Positions 27,499 through 39,496 are shown, counted from the stretch's first letter. The stretch: DNA of 60,000 nucleotides from Strigamia acuminata (GCA_949358305.1 OX442316.1:13580001-13640000); one strand, 5' to 3'. The notes: generated from the sequence alone by a model not told the origin. A program made the numbers and translations.

Positions 27499-30206
27499 TT
27501 AAGCTACAAAAAAATATTTTTTGTGGTATAGATAGCCACAAATAATAATCCACCACACGACTTGATAAACATGTTGAAAAAACAAATGCGGATGTCGTTG
27601 AGGTGTTGGCCAATAAAGCGGAAATGCATTTTTCGTAAGTAGATGACCTACGTATGCAAAAAGTGAGTTTCTCCCTTTAAAAAAAAATTAAAGTTATGTA
27701 TATATATATATAAATTTAATATAATTTATGATTATACCCAAATAATAGAGAGGCCATCCGTTCCATACTTTTTTAACATCTATCATCACATATAATACGC
27801 CGAAAAGAATTAGGGCTGATGATCCGACATTGCATGAATGCGTCAAAGTCCTATAAGTTTCATAATTCGCAAACACAAATATATAAAAAAAATTAAATTA
27901 CCGTATATTTTTTACCATAATCTTCGATTGCAAGGAAGAATACAGTAGTCAAATGTGCCATTGCAGAGCAACCAAGACAGTAAGGTCTGAAAAATGTAAT
28001 GCAAAATTATTATAATTTACTAAAATCAAAGTGCTTCAGTTTGGACTGAATTACAAACCAGAAAACCTGCCATGCAAAACCATCTTTTGCACATGTCATT
28101 TAGTCTAGTTTTATGCAATATCAATATTTCTCCAGCCTAAAAATAAAATAAACTAACGTTCTTTGATTTTATTAACACACATGAAAAAATGTAATGACGC
28201 ACCAATACTCCTAAATAAACCTGAACAAGTTGACCAATTAATCCAAACGGCCCATACGGATCATATCTTGTAATTGTTCCATAATACAACTGAAATGTAC
28301 ATGAAAAATATGGACATTGAATTTAATGCAATTAATGAAATCTAAATTCCAATTTTACTAAATGTGAATTACAGAAAATGGCAAGGGATATGGCATCCGC
28401 TTTTGCCCGATAATCATTCTGTCTATGTAACCAGCAGCTCCACCTGTACAGTTTTTATATTTGCTGTACATGTGCAGTCCTCCAGGACCCAAATAGCCAC
28501 TGAATAAAATAATCATAGCAAATCTGGCGTTAGAAAAGGAAGTTTTTCTATTAGGCCTATATTTACCGTCCACAACCGGGAACATTCAATCCAAATAAAA
28601 TGCCATTGTGTATTGTCGCAGCTACAAAAATGGTTAAGTAGTGTGACCAAAATGAACCAACATCCAAAAAATTAAGAAACCGATTTTTTAGAAATCGTCG
28701 TTTTCTGGGAATCAATAAATCCATGCATAGAACAAAAAAATTCAATATTCCCATTCCTTGTAAAACTCCAAAATATGGAATTCGGGCCGAATCCGATGCT
28801 GAAAAAGGAGTAAATTAAGCATTTTTTCTTTCTTTTGATTGTGTCTGACATTATTGTACTCACTGTACACACAGGAGTTAACCACAAGCCCCAAGAAAAG
28901 AAAAATTGAAGCTCTACGGAATCCTTTTTCCATTCTGACAATTACAGGCATACTTCTCCTTTCTCGGCTACCAATAATACTGAACGAGGCTCCTAACATC
29001 CAATTAAACCTTGTTTGCAATAAACAAAACAAATTTTAAACAAATTTTACAAAGAAAATCTCATTGGAACTTACCAACCATGAGGTAATTCAGCTATGTT
29101 CATCCCATGCCAAACATTATGAAAAAAATACGGATAATTACCAGCTCCAGCATTGCCAAATATCGTTAAGAATATGGTCACTCTATATGTAAATATATAT
29201 CCATAAAATTAGACAGTTTAAATAGTGTATACGGTAGACCAGTTTCGTATGATTACCCTCGAAATACGTCCAGAGAGATTAATCGTTCGTTGGGTTTCAG
29301 TGTTTTTTCTGTTTTGAAATCATCGTCGTCTTGATTTTGTTTTCTATTTTTTAGTCGTGAAGGCAAAAAAAATCTACAAAATAATGTAATTTTAATAAAT
29401 AAATTGAAAGTTTCTATTTATTGCTGTTTTTAGTGCTTTTAGAAGCGGAATGGACACCAAAAACAACCGTAAAAAACTGCAAAAACAGAAACTTCAAATT
29501 GTTTTGTCACAGGAGAATTTTACTTTTAACTTACTTAATAATTGTGGGAATAAGTGCAAGTAATAAAAGCAAACAGAAAATCACAACGTAGTTTAAAGGA
29601 AGTCGCCATTCTATTTCAAAACGACGAGTAAAAACTATTAGAACATAAGGAAAAAACCACAACCGATGTTTAAATTTATTTTGTTACCATTTGCTGCACA
29701 AGGAACTGTTTGCAGAAGTTCGGCTTTGCTGCACTCCACATTGCCAGAAACATTTTGAACTTGCATGTAATAATCGCCATACTCGATAAAATACTGCCTT
29801 CGACTACACGCAATTTCGTCGTCATATTTCAAACTGATTGTCCGGCTGGTGTCAGTCCCAACAATATATGTATAATTTGCCATTGCTTCGACCCTACCTC
29901 GTTTGGTCGGTTCGCACTTGAGGTAAAAACAAGAGGAAGTTTAATAACTACACAAATGATTATCTAATTCACTAACACTTTCACACATATCATGGTTTTC
30001 GTAAATATCAAGAGGAATGTCAACACCAGACATCAAAGTCAGATATGATTTGTCCATTGAGAGCGGAAATTTGCCATGAAGAGAAGTGGAGTTCGCAACA
30101 CCAACAACTTCTCTAAAAGAAAAAAATCAAATATCTTCACTGTATAAACCCACAATTATACGTACTCGCAAAATGCGTGCGGCAATATTGAACATATATG
30201 AGGCAT
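27499..30206 (-). CDS. Heparan-alpha-glucosaminide N-acetyltransferase-like protein, copy 1
   Basis: Lysosomal membrane enzyme family that passes acetyl from cytosolic acetyl-CoA to the glucosamine end of heparan sulfate. Fourteen exons join in phase: 30206-30166, 30112-29977, 29916-29688, 29634-29535, 29373-29257, 29182-29075, 29009-28864, 28798-28567, 28499-28373, 28289-28203, 28136-28059, 27986-27916, 27850-27738 and 27674-27499. The product is 586 residues. It has a luminal N-domain, a first membrane helix (LNYVVIFCLLLLLALIPTII), then [11 protein letters not shown] and FFHNVWHGMN with the conserved active-site histidine. [19 protein letters not shown] and the end NSLFAYVGH...YHKKYFFVA follow. 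The first exon is short (MPHICSILPHAFC) and is the weakest part. Copy 2 lies directly upstream in the same orientation. Confidence 0.9.
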
Positions 30207-30388
30207 TTTTTGCTAGTGAGAGCGATGGTAAAGTGAACATCAATGATAGCCAACAGATGGTAAATGAAATAGTATTTTCCTCTGTCAATGTCACGTACAA
30301 TCCGTGTTACAGGAAATAACGTGAAACGGAAAAATCAATAAAATATTTTTTACTGTACACAATATTTTACAAATTTCAATATTCGTAC

Positions 30389-33022
30389 TCAAACTGTTAA
30401 AAACATTTTTTTGTGGTACATGACTGCTGAAATGAGAGTCCACAAAAACACTTGCCATAGGTGTTTAAAAAGCAAATGATAGTGCGTTTTAGGTGTTGGC
30501 CACTCAAAGGGGAACTTGGTGCGCAAACATACATGTCCAACGTAGAGAAAAACCGAATTAGTTCCTAAATAAATAAATATTCAATTGAAAAATAAAAAAT
30601 TCAAATTTATAAGAGAAAATTGTTTAACCAGGGCATATTATAGGCCAACCATTCCACCATTTTTGCACATCAATAATGCAGTAAAGTGCTGACATCAAGA
30701 AAAAAGCAGATGAACAAATATAACAAGTATACGTCAATGTCCTAAAACAAACTTTTAAAATGCTTTTGTAAAATGAATGAATTAATTAAGAATCACCATA
30801 ATTTTCTACTGCAAGGTACAAAACAATAATCTAGGGGTGTATTGCAAAGTGCAAACGACAAGGAACACTTAAAAATTAAAAATTATCAATTAATTAATAG
30901 AAAAATGAAACAAATTTAGTTAATTTACTCACTAATACAAAACTGAGAAATAACCACCGTTTGAAAACGCTTTTTGGTTTATCTCTACGTAATAAAAACA
31001 TCTCTCCTGCCTATAAAAAAAAAACATTTTTACATTTCTATTAATCCACCGGAGTAAAAATATACCAAAATTCCAAAATACATTTGCACAATTTGCCCAA
31101 TCAATCCGAACGGTCCGTAAGGATCGAATGTCTGTTCTGTCTTATAAACATGCTGAAATTATAGTTGCATATTTTTATTTCAGTAAAATAGAGGATTATT
31201 AATAAAAGATATTCTACCACAAACTGTATTCCAAAAGCCAAATGCTTATTCTGCATAAGGAATCTATCGATATAACCTGCAGCACCACCAGTACACAGTT
31301 TATATTTCGAATTTAGGTGGCGACCTCCTGGACCCAAATAACCCCTATAATAGGTAAATAAAAAATAAATAATTATCGTTTAGAGGGTTACAAAACGATT
31401 GGATGAATTACCGTCCGCAATTCGGCACGTTAAATCCAAATAAAAGAGAATTGTGAACAATTGCTGCTAGTATCAACACCAACCATTGTGGCCATAAAAA
31501 ATTACAGTCCATAAAAAAGAACTTTTTTACATTTTTTTCAGTTTGCTGTTTTCTGGGAAGAATTATGTCAAGAAAAACAGCTAGGGAGTAGAGGATTCCT
31601 AAATCTTGGAGCACACCAAAGTAGGGAATTTGGTCTAGATTGCTAGCTATTCATTTAATTTAATTTAAAAATTAAAAATTCTAATTTTAAAAACATAAAT
31701 AAATTATTACTAAAATTCACAGAGCTGACAACTAGGCCGAGAAAGATTAATTTGGTAGTTCTTTGGATGGTTCTTTTCATTCTTTGACCCGCAGTTATTG
31801 TCTGACGATCGTATGAACCACTCAATGCTACTGACATACCCATTATCCAATTAAACCTTTACATGCCAGGAATTAAATGGTGATTAAAACGACATAGTTT
31901 GCATGTTATTCATTTTACCAGCCGTGTGGAAGTTCGGCGAAGTTCATTCCGTGCCATATCGGATGTTTAAAGAACGTGTAGCCACCTCCTCCTGAATTTA
32001 CGAAAAGCATCAATATGATGTTTAATCTAACGCAAGATTTAAAAAAAATTAATAATGAAATAAAGAATTGCAATAAATAGTTACTTATTTAGTATTTCGT
32101 ACCCTCGGAATACGTCTAATGATATGAGACGGTATTTTGGTTTACTAATTTTGTTTTCATTTGGAATTGAAGCTTCCATGTCGTTAAAGTTTGAATCAGG
32201 TAAAGGCATCAAATAACTGGAATAATTGGGACTTTAAAGAAATAATATAAAATAAAGAAGAGAAATGTTACTTTTTAACTTTGTTTATACAATGATGAAC
32301 AAATCTGTGGAGAGAAATTATTGAATTTGTGGTTTTAGTGATGAGGTGGTTTATTGGCTACTTACTGGATTATTGAAGGCAAGAAGTACAGAATTGAGAG
32401 AACACTAAAAATGGCAATAAAATTCAGTGACACGACTTGTTTATAAAGGAAATGAAATGTAATGGGATCAAAATTAAAAGGATTTTGTGAAATTAAATTT
32501 AAAAAAGAATGCACAATGATACTTTCGTCAGTGTAATTATTATCAATAAAATTTATAAACATGGTTTCACTGCAACGCGCTTGACCATTATTATTGTCGT
32601 AAAATATCTCGATGAGATAACTCCCATATTCAGAAAAGTTTTCAGTAAAACTGAAATTCAACGGCATAAATTGGCAAATTTAAAATTTTGATTTTAAAAT
32701 ATTATACAGGTACCTGCAAATGACCTTTTTTTTGAGTTTGACACTGATGTATTGCACATACGTGGCTGCCATAACAAAAGTCTTGTTTTGCTGCGATTTT
32801 AATGCATGCAAAAAATATTCTGGACACTAATAAAAATCAAATATATAAACACTTTAGATTAAAATAAAAATACATCAAAACAATTTCGTTACTCACTTCT
32901 TCACAGGAATCACTTATAGTATAAAGTGATACTGTCTCGTTGAGAAAAGATGTGAAGGTAACATAAGCCTGGTCTATTCCTAATGGTTTTAGTTGTGACA
33001 TATCAAAGTTATTGTGTGTCAT
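30389..33022 (-). CDS. Heparan-alpha-glucosaminide N-acetyltransferase-like protein, copy 2
   Basis: Tandem paralogue of copy 1. Exons: 33022-32897, 32826-32714, 32650-32366, a likely 33-nt exon 32306-32274, 32216-32103, 32026-31919, 31856-31711, 31646-31412, 31344-31218, 31152-31066, 31010-30933, 30867-30797, 30741-30629 and 30564-30389, about 603 residues. Nine of the exons from 32026 down have the same length as their copy 1 partners (108, 146, 127, 87, 78, 71, 113 and 176), proving duplication of a spliced gene. It keeps the motifs [23 protein letters not shown] (active-site His), [19 protein letters not shown] and YVGH. The luminal exon and first membrane helix are fused here. The start ATG at 33022 has an in-frame stop upstream and no clear signal peptide, so the N-terminus may be altered. 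Confidence 0.87.
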
Positions 33023-34703
33023 ATATCAATTTTAGTTTAGTTAACATCTATAATTAAACTTGTACCCAATTAGTGCTAAAATAATGTAAACTTTGATACT
33101 TTTTACTTACAAATAGGCATTTTGAATGAAAGAATTCTTCATTCTAGCTTTTATTACTCTTATTCATCCATATTTTCTAACACAGTGCATTGTTAAATGA
33201 ATAATTATAATATTTAACAACAGATGTCGGTAATGGCTCTCATTCAGTGCAGAATCTGTGTTTCATGTACCCCTTGGCTTTTCTGCAAAACAATTAAATA
33301 TAAAACTCGTAAAATTCACCAGCAGTTACAAATGTCAAATGCATTAATTAAATACAATTTACAAAAGGTAATCGAACTAGCATCAACGTTGATAAAAGTG
33401 ATGTCATAGGTCTTTGGACAGCTGCCTCAAGTCTTTCTTGTGTAGATTTTGTTTTACGTTCAAATGAGGTACTTAAAGCCATTGAAACACTCATTATCCA
33501 ATTAAACCTATATAATTTTATAAAAGCCTTTTTATATTCATTAGCTATAATATCAGCCATGTGGAATCTTGGCAAAACTTTTCCAAAAGTTTAGCTTCAC
33601 TGCATGACGCGCAACCACCGTGTTGGGTTCTAATTAACTTCTATATAATGGTTTTGTCAAAATGAAATAAAATATTCTTAAAGCTAAAAAAATGAAATAA
33701 AATGTTCCAAGTTGTATTTGTCTTAAAATTATTGTTTTCGAGTTTTCCATGTATTAAGATCACAGGTGCGCATGGGTGATTTTATCCATTTTGATTGACT
33801 GTAATTATCAGTTTTAGGTAATAAAAAATATGTGAATCAACAATATCTGAATGAACAAATACGTGCGGTACAACAAAAATACGTGTTTGAGATGGCTGCG
33901 TGACGTCATGGCGCTTAAATTTTTCTTATTTTCTATTTTGTACTTTTTATACAAAAGAATGAGTTCTTATTAATTTTTTTCCACATGCTTTAATAATTCA
34001 TTTTTTTCTACACAAACATCCACGGGTTTTCTTTGCTTTGATTTCATAACCGCTGCTCAGATCTAGACTCAGATAGCCTGTTTTTTTTTCCAAACCCTCT
34101 TTGAAACCATTAACCCAATATCGTATGTCCTTTAAACTAGTTAAATGTAAAATACTGCCAAGGTTAAAAACTAAGTTACTAAGACGACTGGACAACCCCA
34201 ATCATAACTGGAATGTGGAACTGGGAATAAAAGTATGGAAAGTGATTTAAAGTTTAGTTTATTTCATCCAACGTAATGATGGAATTAATTTATATTGATT
34301 TATATTGATTTTTATTTATTTTAATGCTTTTTACATGGGAAATGTGATATTCTAATCCATTGATCAATACTTTATTGATTAAATGTGATACTCTTTGATA
34401 AGAAACATTTTACATCCTGTTGGGTTTTTTGTTTTTTGTGTAAAAAAATAATATCGGTTAGTTTTATTAAAAATTTCCACTACAAAAGAAGATCGTTCAT
34501 CCATTTTTTATTGTTTGTAATTTGAAAATGAAAAATTACAATCCCCCCGAGAAAAAGCCGATGGTTTTGCCAGCTAAATAATTTAGCAGATTAACTAAAT
34601 TGGATTAAATTGAGTAGAATAGGAGACCTCGTACCATTTTTATTAAAAGTTTATCGTTTAATATTAAAAAATACTTGAAATAATGTGTTTGCTAAGAAAA
34701 TCA
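33023..34703. other. Upstream of HGSNAT copy 2 to the Copia insertion
   Basis: Holds a broken HGSNAT fragment (33390-33610). The remainder, including 33620-34700, is AT-rich without a recognised gene. A minus-strand frame near 34000-34200 has no recognised family and is not called. Confidence 0.4.
33390..33610 (-). pseudogene. Broken third HGSNAT copy
   Basis: On the minus strand, CSEAKLLEK (33606-33580) runs directly into FAKIPHG, which matches the exon end FAELPHGW of the active copies. After a short intron-like gap and the acceptor TATATAG comes FNWIMSVSMALSTSFERKT, matching [19 protein letters not shown] of copy 2. Exons normally lying between the first two parts are missing, and the rest of the gene is absent. 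It is a deleted duplicate upstream of copy 2. Confidence 0.75.
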
Positions 34704-34708
34704 GACAA
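34704..34708. other. Target site duplication, left (GACAA)
   Basis: GACAA directly precedes the left LTR and is repeated at 39768-39772 directly after the right LTR, the 5-base duplication expected for a Copia integrase. Confidence 0.9.
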
Positions 34709-34892
34709 TGTGAGATGATATAATGCAGTCAGAACTAGTTAGTGTTTGTTACGACACTAGAGCGCAGTGTCTGTTGTTTGTTTCGTTACTAAGTGACTAC
34801 GCATTCTGTCGTCTGCTTGTAATGGTTTACACGCTTTGATTAAATCTGTTCATTTATCAAAACACGAATGCAAGATCCAAATACATTTCACA
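34709..34892 (+). repeat. Copia left LTR
   Basis: 184 bases starting TGTGAGATG and ending TTTCACA, with the usual TG...CA ends. It is identical, by direct reading, to the right LTR at 39584-39767. Confidence 0.95.
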
Positions 34893-34894
34893 AG

Positions 34895-34908
34895 TGGTAG
34901 CAGAGTAC
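34895..34908 (+). other. Copia primer-binding site (initiator tRNA-Met)
   Basis: TGGTAGCAGAG, two bases after the left LTR, is complementary to the 3' end of eukaryotic initiator methionine tRNA (ending CTCTGCTACCA), the usual primer for many Copia elements. Confidence 0.75.
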
Positions 34909-35101
34909 GGTTGATTTATAGCATTTGTGGGCGAGTTTTGAGTGAAAATTAATCGATGGCGAGCGCAGACAGAAGAGTGTAAAGCGCGTGACCGTGAGTA
35001 CGATCGTTTTTTCCGTTTTCTGAGTTCGATAATTGGCTCAAACCTGTTCTTTCCTTGCCGAGCGTGCCAACTGGACGTTGATAAGTCGATAAAACGACAA
35101 G

Positions 35102-38100
35102 ATGGCGGAGGAACCGAAAGGGGCGAATGCCAACCGAATACCATTGCTGGATGAAACGAATTACGTGATATGGAGTACGTTGATGGAGGCAGTGCTGGAT
35201 TCCAAAGGTCTGTGGGAGCCGGTCATCAGGAAGGATGAACCGAATGCACAACCTGCGGCGGCGTGGCAGAAATGGAAGAGACATAATGCCACTGCACTGA
35301 GCCTCATCATGACGACGCTGTCACCTGACCAGGTGGGACTACACGTTGGTACAAAGAAAGCCAAGGTGTTATGGAACGACCTGGCATTGCACCACGGAGG
35401 AAACGTGCAGCACAGACAGGTGGACATAGGTCACGAGCTAACCAGCGCCAAAATGGGCCGGAATGAGCTGGTGGGAGAGTACATCAACAGAATCGTCGCC
35501 ATAAGCAAGAGGTCAGCGGCGGCGGGGCGACCGATAGCCGAGAGTGAGGTGATGTACTATTTGGTACACGGACTGACCAACAAATATTCGAGCATCGCTG
35601 AGACTTTTCAAGCGCAAAGAGACATGCGACTAGTCGACTTGAGACGCACACTGGAGGTGCGAGAGCGATGGGCGACGGATAAAGCAAAAGACGGACCCGT
35701 ATTTAATGAAGAGGAAGCGTACAAGGCACGTGCGCGCGGTGGCAAACGCGACAAGATCGTTAAATGCTACGAGTGTGGAAAAATGGGCCACTTTGCCAGG
35801 GATTGCCGAAGTAAACGTACGGGAGATGCTACTTCGAGCGCCAGTAACACCAAGGGAAACGGTGGATGTTACAACTGCGGAAAGCCGGGGCACTTCGCAC
35901 GCAATTGCAAGAATAAAGCGACGGGTGGACATGACGCTCAACGGGGACGCAATACGGCGAATTACGCCAAACAGGAGGAGCGAAAAGAGGAACAAGGGGA
36001 ACTTTTTTACGCACGAACGGATAGGACCTACGCTTTTCATACAAAGCATTCGACCAATTCGCTGGGGCCACAGGAATGGTTGTTGGACTCTGGCGCGACT
36101 GTTCACATGACATCGCATCGGGAATTTCTGACAAACTTCGAGCACGAGGAAGGAGTAGTGCACCTTGCCGAGGACCAAGTGTCGAGCAAGTCGACAGGAA
36201 AGGGCATGGTCACACTTTGGAGTAAATTGCCGACGGGGAACGTGAAGTTGGAAATGGGAAATGTTGTACATGTGCCAAAGTTGCGGGAAAATTTGATTTC
36301 TGTATACGAATTAGCGCAACGAGGATTCAAAGTGATTTTTGATGACACACGGGCAATTGTGACGAACAAGCAAAACATGATTCTGGCCACGGCACAGAAA
36401 AGAGACCGGATGTACGTTTTGGATGCGATAACGTGCGTGCACAGCGAGGAAGTCGACGCATATGTTGTCAAAGAAGCACCGACGTCTCACAATCAAACCA
36501 ATGACGAGCCAAAAAGACTAGAAAGAGTTTTATGGCACAGACGTTTGGGACACGCAAGCAACCAAAAGCTTGAGCAGGTACGAGACGGAAAACTCGTTTT
36601 GGGGGTGAATTTTGGGCCAGAAAAATTACCGCCATGCAGGGCATGCGTTGAGGGGCGGCAACCCAGAAAGGCGTTTAAGCGCATAACGGGACCGACAACA
36701 AAACGCCCTTTGGAGCTATGGCACGTAGATTTATGTGGGCCATTAGCATGGGGATATGATGGCAGTTATTACGCTTTGGTGATTGTCGATGATTTCACCA
36801 AATACGTGTATTTTTCTGCAATTCGGGAGAAAAGTGATGCTTTTGAAGAGATTGAAAAGCACAGAGCTAGAGAGGAAAGGTCGACAGGACTAAAATTGCA
36901 AAGAATAAGGACGGATAATGGCGGAGAATTCGTCAATGAACGATCGAAAGAGATTTATCTTAAATGTGGAATTAAGCACGAGAAGACAGTGCCATTCTCA
37001 CCGAAGAGCAACGGAGTCGTCGAAAGATATAATCGGACCATTGTTGAAAAGACAAGAACAATGCTCAAGTGGTCACTTTTACCAGACGGTTTTTGGCCGG
37101 AAGCGATGGCGACAGCCGTGTATATAATCAACCGAATTCCGACTTCTGCCAATCCGAAGACGACGCCATATGAGGCGAGATATAACAGGAAGCCATCCGG
37201 GATGCACTTACGCGTTTTTGGATGTGCAGCGTACAGGCACATACCCAAACATATGCGAAAGAAATTGGACCCAGTCTCCAAACCGGGTATTATGGTTGGT
37301 TACTCCATGTGTCGGCGGGCTTACCGAATTTTTGACGAAAATGAAAACCGAATAATCGAAACTCGAGACGTGTATTTTATTGAAGATGCTAGGACCGCCC
37401 AAATACAGAAAGAATCGAAAAAACTGATAACTGAAGACAGCGCGGACAATCTAGTCGTTTTTCCGATTTTAAGTGGGGGGAAGAATGATAATGAGGATCA
37501 TGAGCAATCAAGTGATGATGACGACAACGAGGAACAAGAAGAAGAAACCGAAGTGTGGGAAACCGCCGATGAGGACGAGGACTCACCTGATGAGATTGAA
37601 AACGCGCACGAAGACGCGCACGACGAAATTGACGATGAAACTGAGAGTGATGCTGAAGATGAAGATGAACCGGAAGTTGCGGAAGCGCCGAGGCAACCAG
37701 TTGTGGTGCCACCCGCACCGCCGGTCGTTCTACGCGAGCGTGGACCGGGCAGGCCTACCAGACAGGAAGCGGCCGTGAAGGAACAGCAACGCATCGAAAG
37801 GAACGAGCGACGTGAACAGGAGTTGCAACACCGAGGAGTCAGGAGATCGGAGAGAATAAGACGACGAGATGCAGCGTATATATCGCGCAGATCGGAGAGG
37901 GGAAGACGTTGGAATGCGACATGTGTGGCGCGCATGAAACGGAAGGCGCGACTAATCACTCCAACTTCCTACCAAGAGGCAATCTCATGTCCAGATGCCA
38001 AGATGTGGCGAGCAGCGATGGATAAGGAAATGCAGTCCATGCGCATGCATCGAGTATGGCATTTAGAGAAACCGACTGAAGACAAGAAGCCGATTAAATG

Positions 38101-39496
38101 CAAGTGGATTTATAAAATCAAGCTGAATTTAGATGGGAGTGTGAGCAAATACAAGGCTCGTTTAGTCGCTGTGGGTTATTCGCAGAAACCGGGCGAAGAT
38201 TACGATCGGACATTTGCTCCAGTCATGAAACTAGAGTCTCTACGCCTGTTATTGGCAATAGCAGCCAAAAAACGACTACGGCTCAGACAGTACGACGTTG
38301 AAACCGCCTATTTATATGGACTCCTGGATAAAGTAATCCATATGACTCAACCTGAGGGATATGAAGAAGAGGGAGCCGAGGATTATGTATGCGTGCTGGA
38401 TAAGAGTCTCTACGGACTTAAGCAATCCGGACGATGTTGGAATAAGGAACTGGACGAGAAACTCAAGAAGATGGGACTAGTACAGCTCAAGGGAGATCCG
38501 TGCATATACATGTGGATCAAGGACAAACAGTATTTTGCATTGGGCGTCTTTGTGGATGACATTATCGCAATAGGATCGACGGATCAATTAATAGAGGCTA
38601 AAATGGCACAGCTCAGCAAATACTTCAAACTAGACGACATGGGTGAGCCAAATCACATCCTGGGCATGCGGATAACGATTGGCAAACATGGCATTAGACT
38701 CACACAAGAGGAGTATGCCAACAAGATACTTAAGCGGCATGAGATGACTGGCTGCAAAGGAAAGAAATCTCCTATGGCAACTGACCAGGATTTGGACAAC
38801 CATAGCAAATCACCGCCGGTAGACCCGAAGCAGTACCAGGAGATGCTCGGGAGTGTAATGTACCTGATGTTAGGCACAAGGCCAGACCTGGCCTACGCTG
38901 TCAGCAAGCTGGGCACTTACAGCAGCAATCCCAAAGAGATGCACCTGACGGCATTGAGAAGAGTACTAAAGTACATCAATGGAACCACCCATTACGGATT
39001 ATTCTACGACAGAGTCAGGAAGCCTTTAGAATTATTCACCGACGCTAGCTGGAGCGTGGGAAAAGACGCTAAGTCACACAGCGGGTACTTGACCCTGTAT
39101 GGGGGATCAATCATCAGCTGGAAAGCGAAAAAACAAAGATTGGTGACGATGTCGAGTTGCGAAGCCGAAGTGGTGGCGCTTAGCGAGGGCGTACGGGAAT
39201 TGAAGTGGCTGCGGGGTCTGATAGCCGAATTACAGATGGAGACAACTCAGTACGGTCTCGACGTGTTCTGTGATAACAGATCGACCATTCTCATTTCCGA
39301 GGAGACCGGACAGCATGATCGGACCAAGCATATATTGAGGAAATATATGTTCGCGAGGGACGAAGTGGAGCTGAACAACATAAAGTTGAACTTCGTGCCA
39401 AGTGAGCAAATGCTCGCAGACCCGCTTACCAAGCCTCTCTCGGGAAACAAGATCGATGATTTTGTCAACCTGCTGAACATGAGAAAGAAAGCTTGA
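35102..39496 (+). CDS. Copia gag-pol polyprotein
   Basis: Single frame of 1464 residues encoding all element functions in Copia order. Gag lies at ~1-270 with two CCHC zinc knuckles (CYECGKMGHFARDC ~222, CYNCGKPGHFARNC ~256). The protease has the DSG triad near 329. Integrase has an HHCC zinc-binding part (~475-520) and a D,D,E core with VDLCGPL (~547) and RTDNGGEF (~603). An acidic then basic linker spans ~785-950. Reverse transcriptase (~960-1210) has the FVDDI catalytic motif near 1150. RNase H (~1300-1445) includes FTDASW and CDNRST. Integrase preceding reverse transcriptase defines Copia rather than Gypsy. No stop, frameshift or missing catalytic motif was seen. There is no separate gag frame, so gag and pol levels would have to be set by splicing or processing. 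Confidence 0.96.
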   Translation: MAEEPKGANANRIPLLDETNYVIWSTLMEAVLDSKGLWEPVIRKDEPNAQPAAAWQKWKRHNATALSLIMTTLSPDQVGLHVGTKKAKVLWNDLALHHGGNVQHRQVDIGHELTSAKMGRNELVGEYINRIVAISKRSAAAGRPIAESEVMYYLVHGLTNKYSSIAETFQAQRDMRLVDLRRTLEVRERWATDKAKDGPVFNEEEAYKARARGGKRDKIVKCYECGKMGHFARDCRSKRTGDATSSASNTKGNGGCYNCGKPGHFARNCKNKATGGHDAQRGRNTANYAKQEERKEEQGELFYARTDRTYAFHTKHSTNSLGPQEWLLDSGATVHMTSHREFLTNFEHEEGVVHLAEDQVSSKSTGKGMVTLWSKLPTGNVKLEMGNVVHVPKLRENLISVYELAQRGFKVIFDDTRAIVTNKQNMILATAQKRDRMYVLDAITCVHSEEVDAYVVKEAPTSHNQTNDEPKRLERVLWHRRLGHASNQKLEQVRDGKLVLGVNFGPEKLPPCRACVEGRQPRKAFKRITGPTTKRPLELWHVDLCGPLAWGYDGSYYALVIVDDFTKYVYFSAIREKSDAFEEIEKHRAREERSTGLKLQRIRTDNGGEFVNERSKEIYLKCGIKHEKTVPFSPKSNGVVERYNRTIVEKTRTMLKWSLLPDGFWPEAMATAVYIINRIPTSANPKTTPYEARYNRKPSGMHLRVFGCAAYRHIPKHMRKKLDPVSKPGIMVGYSMCRRAYRIFDENENRIIETRDVYFIEDARTAQIQKESKKLITEDSADNLVVFPILSGGKNDNEDHEQSSDDDDNEEQEEETEVWETADEDEDSPDEIENAHEDAHDEIDDETESDAEDEDEPEVAEAPRQPVVVPPAPPVVLRERGPGRPTRQEAAVKEQQRIERNERREQELQHRGVRRSERIRRRDAAYISRRSERGRRWNATCVARMKRKARLITPTSYQEAISCPDAKMWRAAMDKEMQSMRMHRVWHLEKPTEDKKPIKCKWIYKIKLNLDGSVSKYKARLVAVGYSQKPGEDYDRTFAPVMKLESLRLLLAIAAKKRLRLRQYDVETAYLYGLLDKVIHMTQPEGYEEEGAEDYVCVLDKSLYGLKQSGRCWNKELDEKLKKMGLVQLKGDPCIYMWIKDKQYFALGVFVDDIIAIGSTDQLIEAKMAQLSKYFKLDDMGEPNHILGMRITIGKHGIRLTQEEYANKILKRHEMTGCKGKKSPMATDQDLDNHSKSPPVDPKQYQEMLGSVMYLMLGTRPDLAYAVSKLGTYSSNPKEMHLTALRRVLKYINGTTHYGLFYDRVRKPLELFTDASWSVGKDAKSHSGYLTLYGGSIISWKAKKQRLVTMSSCEAEVVALSEGVRELKWLRGLIAELQMETTQYGLDVFCDNRSTILISEETGQHDRTKHILRKYMFARDEVELNNIKLNFVPSEQMLADPLTKPLSGNKIDDFVNLLNMRKKA

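Noticed and set aside
30086-30319. Plus-strand frame of 77 codons
   Set aside because: It overlaps the first exons of HGSNAT copy 1 in antisense and resembles no known protein.
27499-33022. First reading of the minus-strand membrane genes as NRF-6-type acyltransferases
   Set aside because: The motifs SLDVFRG, a histidine in F-x-H-x2-WHGMN, YLGPGG and [11 protein letters not shown], with the C-terminal YVGH, fit the HGSNAT family instead.
33998-34201. Minus-strand frame of 67 codons near the Copia insertion
   Set aside because: It has an ATG and mixed composition but no recognisable domain, no splice partners and no homologous feature in the window.
35161-38000. Many long frames on the minus strand and in other frames inside the Copia element
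   Set aside because: They are shadows of the GC-richer gag-pol frame; none shows a domain or its own start context.
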